In this document: positions 26,697 through 34,907 of the stretch, one piece after another | Layout of the letters: every line of letters starts with the position of its first letter | Position numbering within the stretch: the first letter of the stretch is position 1 | NCBI RefSeq assembly: GCF_900169715.1 | Contig: NZ_LT835159.1 | Span: 1 to 64,000 of the forward strand | Source of the DNA: Kocuria massiliensis | GTDB lineage: Bacteria; Actinomycetota; Actinomycetes; Actinomycetales; Micrococcaceae | Direction: 5' to 3' | Length of the DNA: 64,000 nucleotides | Translations under genes and position numbers: made by a program | Notes under the pieces: model-generated | What the model saw: only the letters and a program-made list of their open reading frames with translations | Database searches by the model: none | Told to the model about the DNA's origin: nothing

Positions 26697-27458
26697 ATGC
26701 ACACAATCACCTTGTCTCCGGCTAAGCGTGCGCTGGTCGGAGCCGTCATGGTTATCCTCGCCGCGACCATCGGTACCATCGTCCACACGACGGACGTTAC
26801 CGCGGGGGACACCAAGATCCTGGACGAGTTCATCGAGAACCGCACGCCGGCCTTCACAGCATGGATGACCATGGTCACCAACGTCTTCAGCCCGGTCGGC
26901 ACGATCGCGATCTCGGTTGTCGTTGCGCTGGTGCTGTGGTGGCGCACGGGAATGTGGAAGTCGGCGGCCTACATTTTCTGCTCGGTGGCGGCCTCGGCTC
27001 TCGTTACCTACGTGCTTAAACTGCTATTCCAACGATCCCGGCCACCGCTCATCGACCACCTGGTCAACGAGGTGGACTTCAGCTTCCCCTCCGGACACGC
27101 AACGGGGACCGCTGCCCTGGCCTTCGCGGCGGCATGGGTGATCACCCACGAGCTACAGCAACGGGCAAGGTCCAAGTCGCTGACCTGGGGTATCGCAGCC
27201 TTCGTGGTCGCTGTGGTCTGTGGATCGCGGCTCTACCTCGGCGTGCACTGGTTCACCGACACCCTGGCCGGAACCATGATCGGCATCGGAATGGCCCTCG
27301 CCCTCACCTCCGTGGTGGAGGCGAAATGGAGCAGGAGGAGCTCTACTTGGCATCGGCTCACCGCCCACCGGCCCAAAGGCCCCGAGACACACGATCGCAG
27401 CGCGCCGAGCCCTCAATTCCGGGCGGCCAAGGCCCCATCGGGGAACGTCGCGCACTAG
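26697..27458 (+). CDS. PAP2-family membrane phosphatase
   Basis: A 253-residue membrane phosphatase of the PAP2 (lipid phosphate phosphatase) superfamily. The three signatures are intact: KLLFQRSRPP, FPSGHATG, and GSRLYLGVHWFTD with the catalytic histidines. Five or six hydrophobic segments surround them; the last 40 residues are a basic cytosolic tail. Candidate substrates are undecaprenyl pyrophosphate or phosphatidic acid-type lipids, so it may recycle the peptidoglycan carrier lipid. The ATG has no clear ribosome binding site. It converges on the LGFP gene. Confidence 0.9.
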   Translation: MHTITLSPAKRALVGAVMVILAATIGTIVHTTDVTAGDTKILDEFIENRTPAFTAWMTMVTNVFSPVGTIAISVVVALVLWWRTGMWKSAAYIFCSVAASALVTYVLKLLFQRSRPPLIDHLVNEVDFSFPSGHATGTAALAFAAAWVITHELQQRARSKSLTWGIAAFVVAVVCGSRLYLGVHWFTDTLAGTMIGIGMALALTSVVEAKWSRRSSTWHRLTAHRPKGPETHDRSAPSPQFRAAKAPSGNVAH

Positions 27459-27487
27459 AAGGCGCGACGCTCCGCCCACATGGCCTC

Positions 27488-27521
27488 CCCGATTCCCCTC
27501 CACCTCACGTGGAGCATCGGG
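27488..27521. terminator. Hairpin between converging genes
   Basis: CCCGAT/ATCGGG and CTCCAC/GTGGAG form a two-part stem with a small bulge. There is no T run, so termination is only probable. Confidence 0.4.
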
Positions 27522-27540
27522 ATGCCCTTCGCACTACCGC

Positions 27541-28659
27541 CTATTTTCGCGCCCACGCGGTGAAGGTCACCGTGTTATCGGAATTCTGCACGGCCTGGCC
27601 GCCCTGAAAATTCTGGATCCACTTGCCGTTCGACTGCCAGGATCCCGACGTCGGGTATCCCCAGCTACCGTTCTCCCATCCCTCGTCGGCCCACTTGCTG
27701 TAGATTCCGCCCCACTGAATCTTTTGGGCGCCAGTCGCGGGGGACCAGTAGATCTTGCCGCCGTCGAAATCTTGGTACACGCCATTCTGAGCCGTCAGGG
27801 AAATTTCATCCGAGGCCGGGAAGCCTAGGCCTCCGCGCTCACGACCGAATTCGCGCCACACCCCGTTGATCCCGCCGTTGGTCAGCACCGCACTTGCCTT
27901 CGCCCTCTTGGGGTTCCAGATGAGGGACTGGGACAAGCCATCCACGGACACGAATTTTTGCTCCGCACCGCCGCTGGACATCGGCGTCTCGTTCCCGAGC
28001 GCTGCCCCGAGAGGGCCACGGGCCGCACCCGAGTTCACGTAGTAGACGTTAAACCCGCCGCGCACCTCGCTGGTTGGCGTCTTAACCGACCAGGTCACGG
28101 TTCCACGAGAGAAGGTCTGGGAGCATGCTTGACCGTTGTCGGTGCAAGTCTCGGGGGAGACTGGGGAGCCGAGGCGTGCGATATTGCGCTCCCAGTAGCC
28201 ACCAATGCCTCCGGTGGTCAGCACCGGGACGACGCCCGTATTCGGGGACCACGTCAGCCAATACCATTGACCGGTATTTTTGTTGTAGGTCTTCACGCGC
28301 TGGCCGGCCTGATAAGGCTCTTCCGGGGACATGGGACGGCCATACTTGGAGCCCGGACCGCCGTTCTGCTTATAGAACGAGAGAATTGCCCCGTTCTTGA
28401 CCGCGATGACCGGTGCGTCGGCGACCCAGTACATGGTTCCGCCGTCAAAGTCCTGGGACGCGACGCCGTTGGACCACCTGATTTCGTTTCCGGCCACGGC
28501 TCCCATCTCGGCCTTGACCTCGGGGTCTTGGTAAGCGCTGGCGATGGCTCCGTGCACGGGGTAAGCCTCTGCCGCCTGGGCCGGCGCGGTCAGCGTCCCG
28601 AGAGACAGGGCGGAGACGGCCAAAGCCGTCGTTAGGGCGGTGTTGATGCGATGACGCAT
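27541..28659 (-). CDS. Secreted LGFP-repeat protein
   Basis: A 372-residue exported protein made of a signal peptide (TALTTALAVSALSLGTLTAPAQAA) and about six LGFP-type repeats (GAIASAYQDP, GGPGSKYGRPMSP, LGFPASDE, GSWGYPTS). It is clearly paralogous to the repeat part of the 19732-21756 protein: both contain VYxDFDGGKIYWSPATG followed by IQWG and QNFQGG. It lacks any catalytic domain, so a wall-binding or adhesive role is likely. AGAGGA lies upstream of ATG 28659. LGFP proteins are best known in mycolate-containing actinobacteria. Confidence 0.85.
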   Translation of the reverse strand: MRHRINTALTTALAVSALSLGTLTAPAQAAEAYPVHGAIASAYQDPEVKAEMGAVAGNEIRWSNGVASQDFDGGTMYWVADAPVIAVKNGAILSFYKQNGGPGSKYGRPMSPEEPYQAGQRVKTYNKNTGQWYWLTWSPNTGVVPVLTTGGIGGYWERNIARLGSPVSPETCTDNGQACSQTFSRGTVTWSVKTPTSEVRGGFNVYYVNSGAARGPLGAALGNETPMSSGGAEQKFVSVDGLSQSLIWNPKRAKASAVLTNGGINGVWREFGRERGGLGFPASDEISLTAQNGVYQDFDGGKIYWSPATGAQKIQWGGIYSKWADEGWENGSWGYPTSGSWQSNGKWIQNFQGGQAVQNSDNTVTFTAWARK

Positions 28660-28947
28660 GGGGGTCCTCTGTGATTCTTGAGTGCGAGTTTTCGAGATCA
28701 GGAATGATCACAGAATAATCTATGCCACGACATATCGTTTTCGCGTTCATGACACCAAGTTTTTGATTTCCCCAAAACACCAAAATCTGTGGAAAACCCT
28801 TGAAACTAAAGGGGTTTTTGTTTCTTTCCCGAATCTCTCGCCACATTCCGCCGAGGATCGAGCAACACCAAGGGGTGGGTCGCCCATGGAGCCTGTCAGC
28901 CTCATGATCTGAGGCCGAATCCGCGCAAGGATCTACGTCGCGAACAA
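28660..28947. other. Intergenic region upstream of the LGFP gene
   Basis: This AT-richer stretch includes TTTTGATTTCCCCAAAAC and TGTGGAAAACC tracts. It must hold the LGFP promoter. Short reading frames here have no domain support. Confidence 0.45.
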
Positions 28948-28999
28948 GCGGTCGAGACCTCCACCCACACCCCGAAAGCGCCGTAGAGGCCTCGACCGC
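28948..28999 (-). terminator. Terminator-like hairpin after the 29009 gene
   Basis: GCGGTCGAG-A-CCTC (28948-28961) pairs with GAGG-C-CTCGACCGC (28986-28999), with one A/C mismatch, just past the stop codon at 29009. Confidence 0.65.
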
Positions 29000-29008
29000 G
29001 TGGGGTCA

Positions 29009-29797
29009 TTAACTGGAAACCGATCCGTAGACTTTCTGACCATTGCTCAGGGTTGCGGTTATTTCCGCCCGGGCCAAGGGTGCCGAGCCCTGATACCTAT
29101 ACGTTCGGGGCAAGTCCCGATAGGTCACGTTGAAGTGCCCCGACCATCCCGTAGAGAAATTCTTACACCCGCCTTGTCCTGGCGAATACACGGGGAGCCT
29201 ATTGCGCCATGCGTTCCAGGTGTACCTCATTTTCCACGCCCTGGTGACGTTTCCGTCACTGAACCTGACGGGCACCCCGTCGCGGGGATTCGACAGGACG
29301 ACGTACGGATCAAATCCACTCGCTCGGGTGGGATACATGGCGGTGACGTCAAACTCATAACTGTTATTCGTGGTGTTATTCTGACGTGCTTCCCAAGAAT
29401 TTCCCGGTCTGGTTCCGGCGTGCTCTCCGCTGAACGTTGCCAACCGATGGTCTGGCTCCAACGCTCCCGGACCTGGGGAGTATTCAGATGCGCGACGCTG
29501 GATGTAATTGTCGATAACGACCATTTCGACGGTGACATCGTGCGGCAGATTCACGATGGTCACGTTTCCGCCGCTGGTACGCAAAACCTGCGTGGTTGTT
29601 CCATAGTTGCCGACGTCGCCCCAGTGATACCGAATGTCGCCGTCGTAAATGACGATTGGATTGCAGTGTGAGCTCGCAGCCTGCGCAGGAACCGATGCAG
29701 CCGCGGTCATCAAGGGCAAGGACCATGCGGCGCCGAGAGCAACGGTACGTCGACTAATCCCCGAGGACTCGGGAGATGGATTATTCAGTGTTGTCAT
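29009..29797 (-). CDS. Tat-secreted protein of unknown function
   Basis: A 262-residue protein I do not recognise. It opens with a twin-arginine signal (SGISRRTVALGAAWSLPLM, cleavage near PAQAA) and continues as a beta-rich, polar domain of about 220 residues with many Asn, Thr and Tyr (DIRYHWGDVGNYGTTTQVLR, YIQRRASEYSPG, TRAWKMRYTWNAW). Cysteines near the start (SHCNP) and in the last third (GGCKNF) could form one disulfide. ATG 29797 is chosen because it places the Tat motif near the N-terminus; an upstream ATG at 29872 adds 25 unrelated residues. No Shine-Dalgarno sequence is evident. It ends before a hairpin. Confidence 0.75.
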   Translation of the reverse strand: MTTLNNPSPESSGISRRTVALGAAWSLPLMTAAASVPAQAASSHCNPIVIYDGDIRYHWGDVGNYGTTTQVLRTSGGNVTIVNLPHDVTVEMVVIDNYIQRRASEYSPGPGALEPDHRLATFSGEHAGTRPGNSWEARQNNTTNNSYEFDVTAMYPTRASGFDPYVVLSNPRDGVPVRFSDGNVTRAWKMRYTWNAWRNRLPVYSPGQGGCKNFSTGWSGHFNVTYRDLPRTYRYQGSAPLARAEITATLSNGQKVYGSVSS

Positions 29798-30010
29798 GTT
29801 TCGTTCAAAAGGTGCTTCAAATAGGCGACAGAATGAACCCCGGTACGCATCGGGCATGGATAGCACCGACATCTACCGTGGGCGGATCCCCCTACTGAGG
29901 ATCCGCGAAACACATGGTACTCAAAATTCTAATTATTTCCGGTTGATGCACCGCACACTATTCACACGGCGATTACAGATGCCGCCCGAGCAATGCGACG
30001 TCGTGCTCGG

Positions 30011-31192
30011 TTATTCGGCCTCCAGCTCCTCAGGCGCTCCCGCATCTGAGGATGGTTCGGCGTTGGACTCTTGCGGAACCATTCCACGGGTGCTTCGGAA
30101 TGCCTTGAAACTGGCCCAGATCACCGCACTCAACGGGACCGATAGCAGAGCACCTGCAACGCCACCCTGGTGAGCACCAATAGCCAAGGCGCTGATGATC
30201 ACAATTCCGTGCAGACTCAACGCAGAACCCATGACCTTGGGTTGTAGAACGTGATGCTCCACCTGGTTGACCACGACCACCACGCACACCAACACGATCG
30301 CAGCGGCCGGACCCGCCGCCACCAAGGCCACCAGAGCTGCCGCAATTCCCGTGACCAACGCACCGACGATGGGGATGAATGCACTCAGGAAAATCATCGC
30401 AGCCAGGGGGAATGCCAGGGGCACTTTCATGATGAGCATGGCGATGAGGTCGACGATAGCCGCGAATCCGGCAATGATGACCGTTCCTCGGATGTACCGG
30501 CCAAGCACATGCACGCTGGCGTGACCTGCGGCGTCGACCCGGTGCGTCAGACGAGCCGGAACAAAACTCAGAATAAACTGCCACATTCGGGGGCCGTCCA
30601 AGAGGAAGAAGAACAGCATCACGACCATGAGCAACGCCCCGGTGATCAGCTCGGTGACCACGGTGAAGCCTTCGACGGCGCTGGTGCTGGCGTCGTGCGT
30701 CTGGAGGTACCCGGTCGCCTTGTGGAGATATTCCTGAATGTGCGTGTTATCCAGGGGAATACCCCAACCCTCAAGAATCGTGAACAGCTTGTCCACGCCT
30801 TGTTGTGCCTGCACGGCCAGGTCGGACCATTCGTAAATGACCGTCATAACCACCGAAGAAATCACGGCCGCAAGAGCCAAGATGATCGCCAGCAATGCGG
30901 TAATAGCGGCCCAAACACGGTTGAATCGCGCCCGGCGGAGAATCCGAATGATCGGGTGCATGGCGCTGGCGATAATGAGCGCGAGCAGCAGAGGGAGGGT
31001 CACCAATTTCAGGGTGACCACCAGCCAAATCCCCAGGGCCACCGTGCCTGCCACGATCAAGATCTGGAGTCCGCGAATCGCGGCGCGACCAAAAGAATCT
31101 TTCCACAACTGCTTAGGCGCAGGAGGCTCGATGCCGTAGTCGGCAGTGGATCCGCCCTGTGGCCTTTCGACCTCGCGAGATGCTTGTGCCAT
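30011..31192 (-). CDS. AI-2E family (PerM/UPF0118) membrane transporter
   Basis: A 393-residue membrane protein of the AI-2E transporter family. It has two N-terminal hydrophobic pairs (LQILIVAGTVALGIWLVV, LPLLLALIIASAM), a polar middle with helical stretches, then the conserved C-terminal block HRVDAAGHASVHVLGRYIRG and VLQPKVMGSALSLHGIVII. Members export autoinducer-2 or exchange ions (Na+/H+), so the substrate is open. ATG 31192 is preceded by GAGGA; the frame to 31237 adds 15 residues without a site. It is monocistronic. Confidence 0.85.
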   Translation of the reverse strand: MAQASREVERPQGGSTADYGIEPPAPKQLWKDSFGRAAIRGLQILIVAGTVALGIWLVVTLKLVTLPLLLALIIASAMHPIIRILRRARFNRVWAAITALLAIILALAAVISSVVMTVIYEWSDLAVQAQQGVDKLFTILEGWGIPLDNTHIQEYLHKATGYLQTHDASTSAVEGFTVVTELITGALLMVVMLFFFLLDGPRMWQFILSFVPARLTHRVDAAGHASVHVLGRYIRGTVIIAGFAAIVDLIAMLIMKVPLAFPLAAMIFLSAFIPIVGALVTGIAAALVALVAAGPAAAIVLVCVVVVVNQVEHHVLQPKVMGSALSLHGIVIISALAIGAHQGGVAGALLSVPLSAVIWASFKAFRSTRGMVPQESNAEPSSDAGAPEELEAE

Positions 31193-31473
31193 GGGTGTTC
31201 CTCTGTTCGTCCGGTTATGGTTCACGCGTCTCGGCACGATGGGCTCGGCGTACCCGCGGGTTCAATACTACGAGAGCCGGCTGTTTCTGGGGAGGAGTGA
31301 CGATGGCCGACGCAACGTCTGCTCACAACCTGACGTGCGACGTCGCGACATTCTTCCTGCACGGAAAGGGGCAACCGCACCGGAAGGACCACGCAGCCCA
31401 GATACTTTGAGGCCCTCAGTAGATTCATGGATCATACCCCCATGAACAGAAGAAATAACCCATAATCTAAGGC

Positions 31474-32070
31474 ATGGAACCACAACACATGCCACAGCCT
31501 GGTGGACCCCCGCGGTCACCACTCCTCGAACGAAACACCCTGGTGATGCAACAGGTCACCGGATTCATGTCCAACGACTTCGACATTTTGGACGAGTCCG
31601 GAGCCTCCCTGGCCACCGTGAGCACAACCAACGACGCCGGGCCTCGCTGGCTCGTCGGAAGCCGATCCTTTACGGTCGTCGATGCCGCGGGTCAGTTCCT
31701 CATGGGCATCACCGATCCCATGGACTTCATGCGGGATTCATATCAGCTCGCTGATCCCAACGGCCAGCAATTTGCCCTCATCAGAAAGCGATTCACGGTC
31801 ATGGCGCTGAGGGCGACGGTCGAAATCTCCGGCGCCTCGACCATCACACTTTCCGGCAAGCCATTCTCGATGGAGTTTGCCGCCGACGTCGACAGCGTCG
31901 AAATCGCCCGCGCAACCCGCAAATGGGCAGGGTTCGGTCGAGGACTCCTGGGCCATAGTCGTTACGCCCTGGAAATCCGCCCAGACGTTCGCCCCCTCGA
32001 CCGGCTCGGCCTGATCGGAGGAATGGTCGCGCTCGACCTCATGCGCAATAAGCAGTCCCGCAACAACTGA
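31474..32070 (+). CDS. LURP-one/scramblase-like protein
   Basis: A 198-residue protein with the tubby-like beta barrel of the LURP-one/phospholipid scramblase family. After a Pro-rich start (MPQPGGPPRSP) come NTLVMQQVTGFMSNDFDILDESGA and repeated strands such as VVDAAGQFLMGITDP, IRKRFTVMALRATVEI and WAGFGRGLLGHSRYALEI, and a final hydrophobic helix. TAATCT lies five bases before the ATG with no separate ribosome binding site, so it may be leaderless. It is followed by a small membrane protein gene. Function in bacteria is unknown. Confidence 0.75.
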   Translation: MEPQHMPQPGGPPRSPLLERNTLVMQQVTGFMSNDFDILDESGASLATVSTTNDAGPRWLVGSRSFTVVDAAGQFLMGITDPMDFMRDSYQLADPNGQQFALIRKRFTVMALRATVEISGASTITLSGKPFSMEFAADVDSVEIARATRKWAGFGRGLLGHSRYALEIRPDVRPLDRLGLIGGMVALDLMRNKQSRNN

Positions 32071-32097
32071 TTAACCCTGAAGGAAGCGCGATCCACC

Positions 32098-32289
32098 ATG
32101 GCAAATACCGTTCGCATTATCGGAATCCTTCTCCTGGTGATTCCCGTCATCCTGCTCTTGGTAGGGCATTGGGTGCCAGGGTTGGCAGTTCTTCCGGTCG
32201 GCGCCGCAATGACCCTATGGGGCGGCGACCACTTTTCCACCATGTCGAGCCGTCGCAAGCCACCCAGCGAGACTGATCTCTACGAATAG
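32098..32289 (+). CDS. Small two-helix membrane protein
   Basis: A 63-residue protein with two hydrophobic helices (RIIGILLLVIPVILLLVG and VPGLAVLPVGAAMTLWG) and a polar tail. AAGGAAG lies ten bases before the ATG. It starts 28 bases after the LURP-one-like gene, so the two are probably co-transcribed. I do not recognise a family. Confidence 0.65.
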   Translation: MANTVRIIGILLLVIPVILLLVGHWVPGLAVLPVGAAMTLWGGDHFSTMSSRRKPPSETDLYE

Positions 32290-32310
32290 ATCTGCCGGAG
32301 AGCGTGTCGG

Positions 32311-33273
32311 TTACTCGGGGAGCTGAACGACCTGGCCCGCGTAGGTAAATCCACCGCCAAAGCCCAGCAGTAGCGCCATGCCTCCACGCGGCAAATCACC
32401 GCGGTGCCAGTACTTGGAGAGCCCCAAGGGCACACTGGCCGCGGAGGTATTCCCCGACTCGACGACGTCCTGAATCAATACCTGCTCGTCCGTAACTTTC
32501 AGCGCCTTGGCAAGCGGTTCGATCAATCGCAGGTTGGCTTGATGGAAGGCGAAGACGTCGATTTCGTCGATCGTCATGCCGGCGGCGTCGACGACCTTCC
32601 GCGCCTGCTTCGCGGCGTCGGTGAAGGCCCAACGCATGACCTGGCGTCCGTCTTGGGTGAACGTTGAGGGGTCGCCGGCGATGATGACGGCATCGGCCAT
32701 GGAAGGCACCGAGCCCCACAGAGTTTGACTGACCTTGGGTTCCTCGGACTTCTGGAGGACGACGGCGCCGGCACCATCAGCGGTCAAGATGCACGTGCGA
32801 CGATCTGTCCAATCCGTCACCTTGCTTAACGTCTCTGAGCCGATCACGACGGCGCTCTCTGCCGAACCGGCGCGAATAGCCTGGTCGGCGATGCCCACGG
32901 CATATTCAAAACCGGAGCAGGCAGTGTTGATATCCATGATGGCCGGCGACGAGAACCCGAGACGCTGGCTCACGCGTCCCGCCGTATTGGGGCTGCGTTC
33001 GGTGGACGTGGTGCTCGCGACGACGACCATATCTACGTCGTCAATGCCGGCGTCTTCCAAGGCCATGCGAGCCGCAGCGACGGCCATGTCCGCAACGGTT
33101 TCGTCCTCAGCGGCAATATGGCGTTCGACGATCCCGGTTCGGGTCTGGATCCATTCGTCGTTGGTGTCGACCATCTTGGCGATGTCGAAGTTCGTCAGGA
33201 CCTTTTCAGGCTGGTAGTGACCCAGGCCTGTGATCCGTGAACCGTGCTGCGTGGAAGGCTGTTGGATGGGCAT
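32311..33273 (-). CDS. fabH: 3-oxoacyl-ACP synthase III (FabH family)
   Basis: A 320-residue thiolase-fold ketosynthase that starts fatty-acid chains by condensing acyl-CoA with malonyl-ACP. The catalytic triad is intact: C119 in NTACSGFEYAVG, H244 in FHQANLRLIE, and N275 in ESGNTSAASVP. The FabH dimer motif TDEWIQTRTGI (here TNDEWIQTRTGIVERH) is present. ATG 33273 is preferred over a start at 33327, which would run through an inverted repeat. It stands apart from other fab genes in this window, so it may be a second FabH used for special primers; that is inference. Confidence 0.85.
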   Translation of the reverse strand: MPIQQPSTQHGSRITGLGHYQPEKVLTNFDIAKMVDTNDEWIQTRTGIVERHIAAEDETVADMAVAAARMALEDAGIDDVDMVVVASTTSTERSPNTAGRVSQRLGFSSPAIMDINTACSGFEYAVGIADQAIRAGSAESAVVIGSETLSKVTDWTDRRTCILTADGAGAVVLQKSEEPKVSQTLWGSVPSMADAVIIAGDPSTFTQDGRQVMRWAFTDAAKQARKVVDAAGMTIDEIDVFAFHQANLRLIEPLAKALKVTDEQVLIQDVVESGNTSAASVPLGLSKYWHRGDLPRGGMALLLGFGGGFTYAGQVVQLPE

Positions 33274-33288
33274 GCCCACGAGTTTACT

Positions 33289-33327
33289 GTGTTCGACCCC
33301 GAGCTGAGAATGCTCGGGGTCGAACAC
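33289..33327. terminator. 15-bp inverted repeat between two minus-strand genes
   Basis: GTGTTCGACCCCGAG (33289-33303) and CTCGGGGTCGAACAC (33313-33327) are perfect complements with a nine-base loop. It lies between the FBP-domain gene stop and the fabH start. It may terminate the upstream gene or attenuate fabH; there is no T run. Confidence 0.6.
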
Positions 33328-33336
33328 CTCTGAGGC

Positions 33337-33837
33337 CTAGGACATCTTGTCCGCAACCCGTTCGATCAGCCCAATGGCATTCCGGCGAGTTCGGTCGGCA
33401 CGATCCTCTGGGGTGAGGGTTTCCTCCATCTGCCGAACACCGGCGGGCCTCTTGATGCCCCAGGTGTAATCGCTACACCGCAGGTCATCGCAGATATAGG
33501 TACCCACGGAGCTGTAGCGGTCCTTGGCGGATTTGCTGCTCTGAATGGAGTACATGGCAACCCCACTGTTCGGGTGCAACGTCATGCACAGCTGGCACAT
33601 TTGGGCTCCACCTTTGGGCTTGCGCGTGTTTTTCTGCAGAACGATCCCTCGAAGACCGTGCTCGGTTTCGACGACGATGTACCCAGTCTGCGGGGCCTTC
33701 GGATCGACCCAGCCGAGGAAAATTTCCCGCTCCCAATCCGTTGCGGAGAGGTTCTGGGGAAGGTTCAGCCGACTCGCGACGCCCTTGGTGCAGTTGAAAA
33801 AGCTTTTGCGGATCTCGGATTCGGTGGGGTGATACAT
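33337..33837 (-). CDS. FBP-domain (EF-G-binding, FusB-like zinc domain) protein
   Basis: A 166-residue protein with the C-terminal treble-clef zinc domain of fusidic-acid resistance (FusB/EF-G-binding) proteins. Zinc ligands: CQLCMTLHP and the pair in YICDDLRCSDYTWGIKRP. The first 70 residues (HPTESEIRKSFFNCTKG) form a short helical part. The FusB family releases EF-G from stalled ribosomes; for actinobacterial members with this FBP domain the role is presumed similar, not proven. ATG 33837 is preferred, with AAAGG 11 bases upstream; a start at 33951 adds 38 unsupported residues. Confidence 0.8.
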   Translation of the reverse strand: MYHPTESEIRKSFFNCTKGVASRLNLPQNLSATDWEREIFLGWVDPKAPQTGYIVVETEHGLRGIVLQKNTRKPKGGAQMCQLCMTLHPNSGVAMYSIQSSKSAKDRYSSVGTYICDDLRCSDYTWGIKRPAGVRQMEETLTPEDRADRTRRNAIGLIERVADKMS

Positions 33838-34016
33838 AGCTATATAAACCTTTGTGACGTGGTGTGTAGAGCTTCGCCCAACGCGGGAAGCTCCGGGGAA
33901 AGCGCACTGATGCGACGAAGGGCAGGCTTCACGAGCCTCGCCCGGCCTCAAGCTTTCAGGCGCGAGTTACTGGCCGGTCGGCGACGTCGCACGGCCGGCT
34001 CGGAGCAGAGCTATCT

Positions 34017-34043
34017 GGTGTCGGCGGTCAGACCGCCGACACC
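34017..34043. repeat. 27-bp near-perfect palindrome
   Basis: GGTGTCGGCGGTC, A, GACCGCCGACACC: perfect 13-base arms around one base. It lies downstream of the 34104-34607 gene and upstream of the FBP gene. Likely a transcription terminator without T run, or a protein-binding site. Confidence 0.6.
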
Positions 34044-34103
34044 CTCCTGACACCCGGAGGCATAAGTGTTTATCCAAGTCACATTTCCATTGTGACACTG
34101 CGG

Positions 34104-34607
34104 TCAAGTGCCACTAGGGAACCCCTCGGAGGGCCTGTCTCCGGAATCGGCGGGAGGCGTTACCCGACGCCGATCAGTCCCCTTGTGGCGGGAACGAACC
34201 CATCGCCAGAGCAATACATAGACGAGATGAACGATGATGGCCTGCAACAATGCGTACGAGAAGGACCCGGAAATCATGGAGTATCCCACGCAATAAATGC
34301 ACAAAGCTATTGCCGCGGAAACGATAGTCCCCAAAAATTTATGCCCTGAGTAGGCTCGTACGATTCCTTCAACCGGACTCTCCACGGCATAGGCAACCCA
34401 GTAGATCACCACGGAGACCACAACGGCCCCTAGGGGCCTCAAAAGCGTTGACATACCGGCGATCCACGGGAGGAGACCCACGAGCACGGCCGGCAATGCC
34501 GAGACCACTCCGAGCAGCAGAACCGCCGCGGCATACGCCATGCCCTGACCCAACTTCTGCTGACTCACGGCATCGTTTCCTTTCGCGCGCATCGTGACCG
34601 TCGACAT
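34104..34607 (-). CDS. Multi-spanning membrane protein of unknown function
   Basis: A 167-residue membrane protein I do not recognise. It has four hydrophobic helices (AYAAAVLLLGVVSALPAVLVGLL, PLGAVVVSVVIYWVAYAV, LGTIVSAAIALCIYCVGYSM, LLQAIIVHLVYVLLWRWV) and a basic, Pro-rich cytosolic tail. ATG 34607 has GAGA a few bases upstream; a TTG at 34622 would add five residues. It stands alone, upstream of the siderophore operon but on the opposite strand. Confidence 0.65.
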   Translation of the reverse strand: MSTVTMRAKGNDAVSQQKLGQGMAYAAAVLLLGVVSALPAVLVGLLPWIAGMSTLLRPLGAVVVSVVIYWVAYAVESPVEGIVRAYSGHKFLGTIVSAAIALCIYCVGYSMISGSFSYALLQAIIVHLVYVLLWRWVRSRHKGTDRRRVTPPADSGDRPSEGFPSGT

Positions 34608-34886
34608 GGATATCTCTTTCAATCTACGGGGGCTCTTCTGGGGCGTAAATAACTCCCGAAATTCTTGATCAAACCGTTATCAGCCCCACTGAATTCCAGA
34701 ATCGAAGCGACCCCCAAATACCCAACCCTCCGGACCACACTCCACCGATTTACTGACACATTTATTCCCTTAATATCCACCGGCTCGACAACCATTATTC
34801 GAGCCTCGAATGCCAATCTAATCAGGCACGACGTCCACTAGATTCGGCTTCCACCCCTCTGCTAGCTTCATAGTTGACCGATTCGC
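34608..34886. other. Divergent intergenic region before the siderophore operon
   Basis: This gap of about 280 bases separates the membrane protein gene and the siderophore operon. The region near 34640-34800 is AT-rich and has no coding support. TTGACC at 34874-34879 may be a -35 element for the operon, but no well-spaced -10 box pairs with it. Confidence 0.45.
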
Positions 34887-34905
34887 TATGGATAGGCTTA
34901 CCTAA
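34887..34905 (+). promoter_or_regulatory. Iron box (IdeR/DtxR-like operator)
   Basis: The complement, TTAGGTAAGCCTATCCATA, matches the DtxR/IdeR consensus TTAGGTTAGGCTAACCTAA at 14 of 19 positions, including the TTAGG half. It lies directly in front of the siderophore operon, where iron-bound repressor would block transcription. Confidence 0.75.
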
Positions 34906-34907
34906 AA

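Noticed and set aside
28660-28947. c-di-AMP (ydaO-type) riboswitch upstream of the secreted LGFP gene
   Set aside because: Such switches precede actinobacterial wall hydrolases, so I looked for the conserved stem motifs, but none could be aligned by eye.
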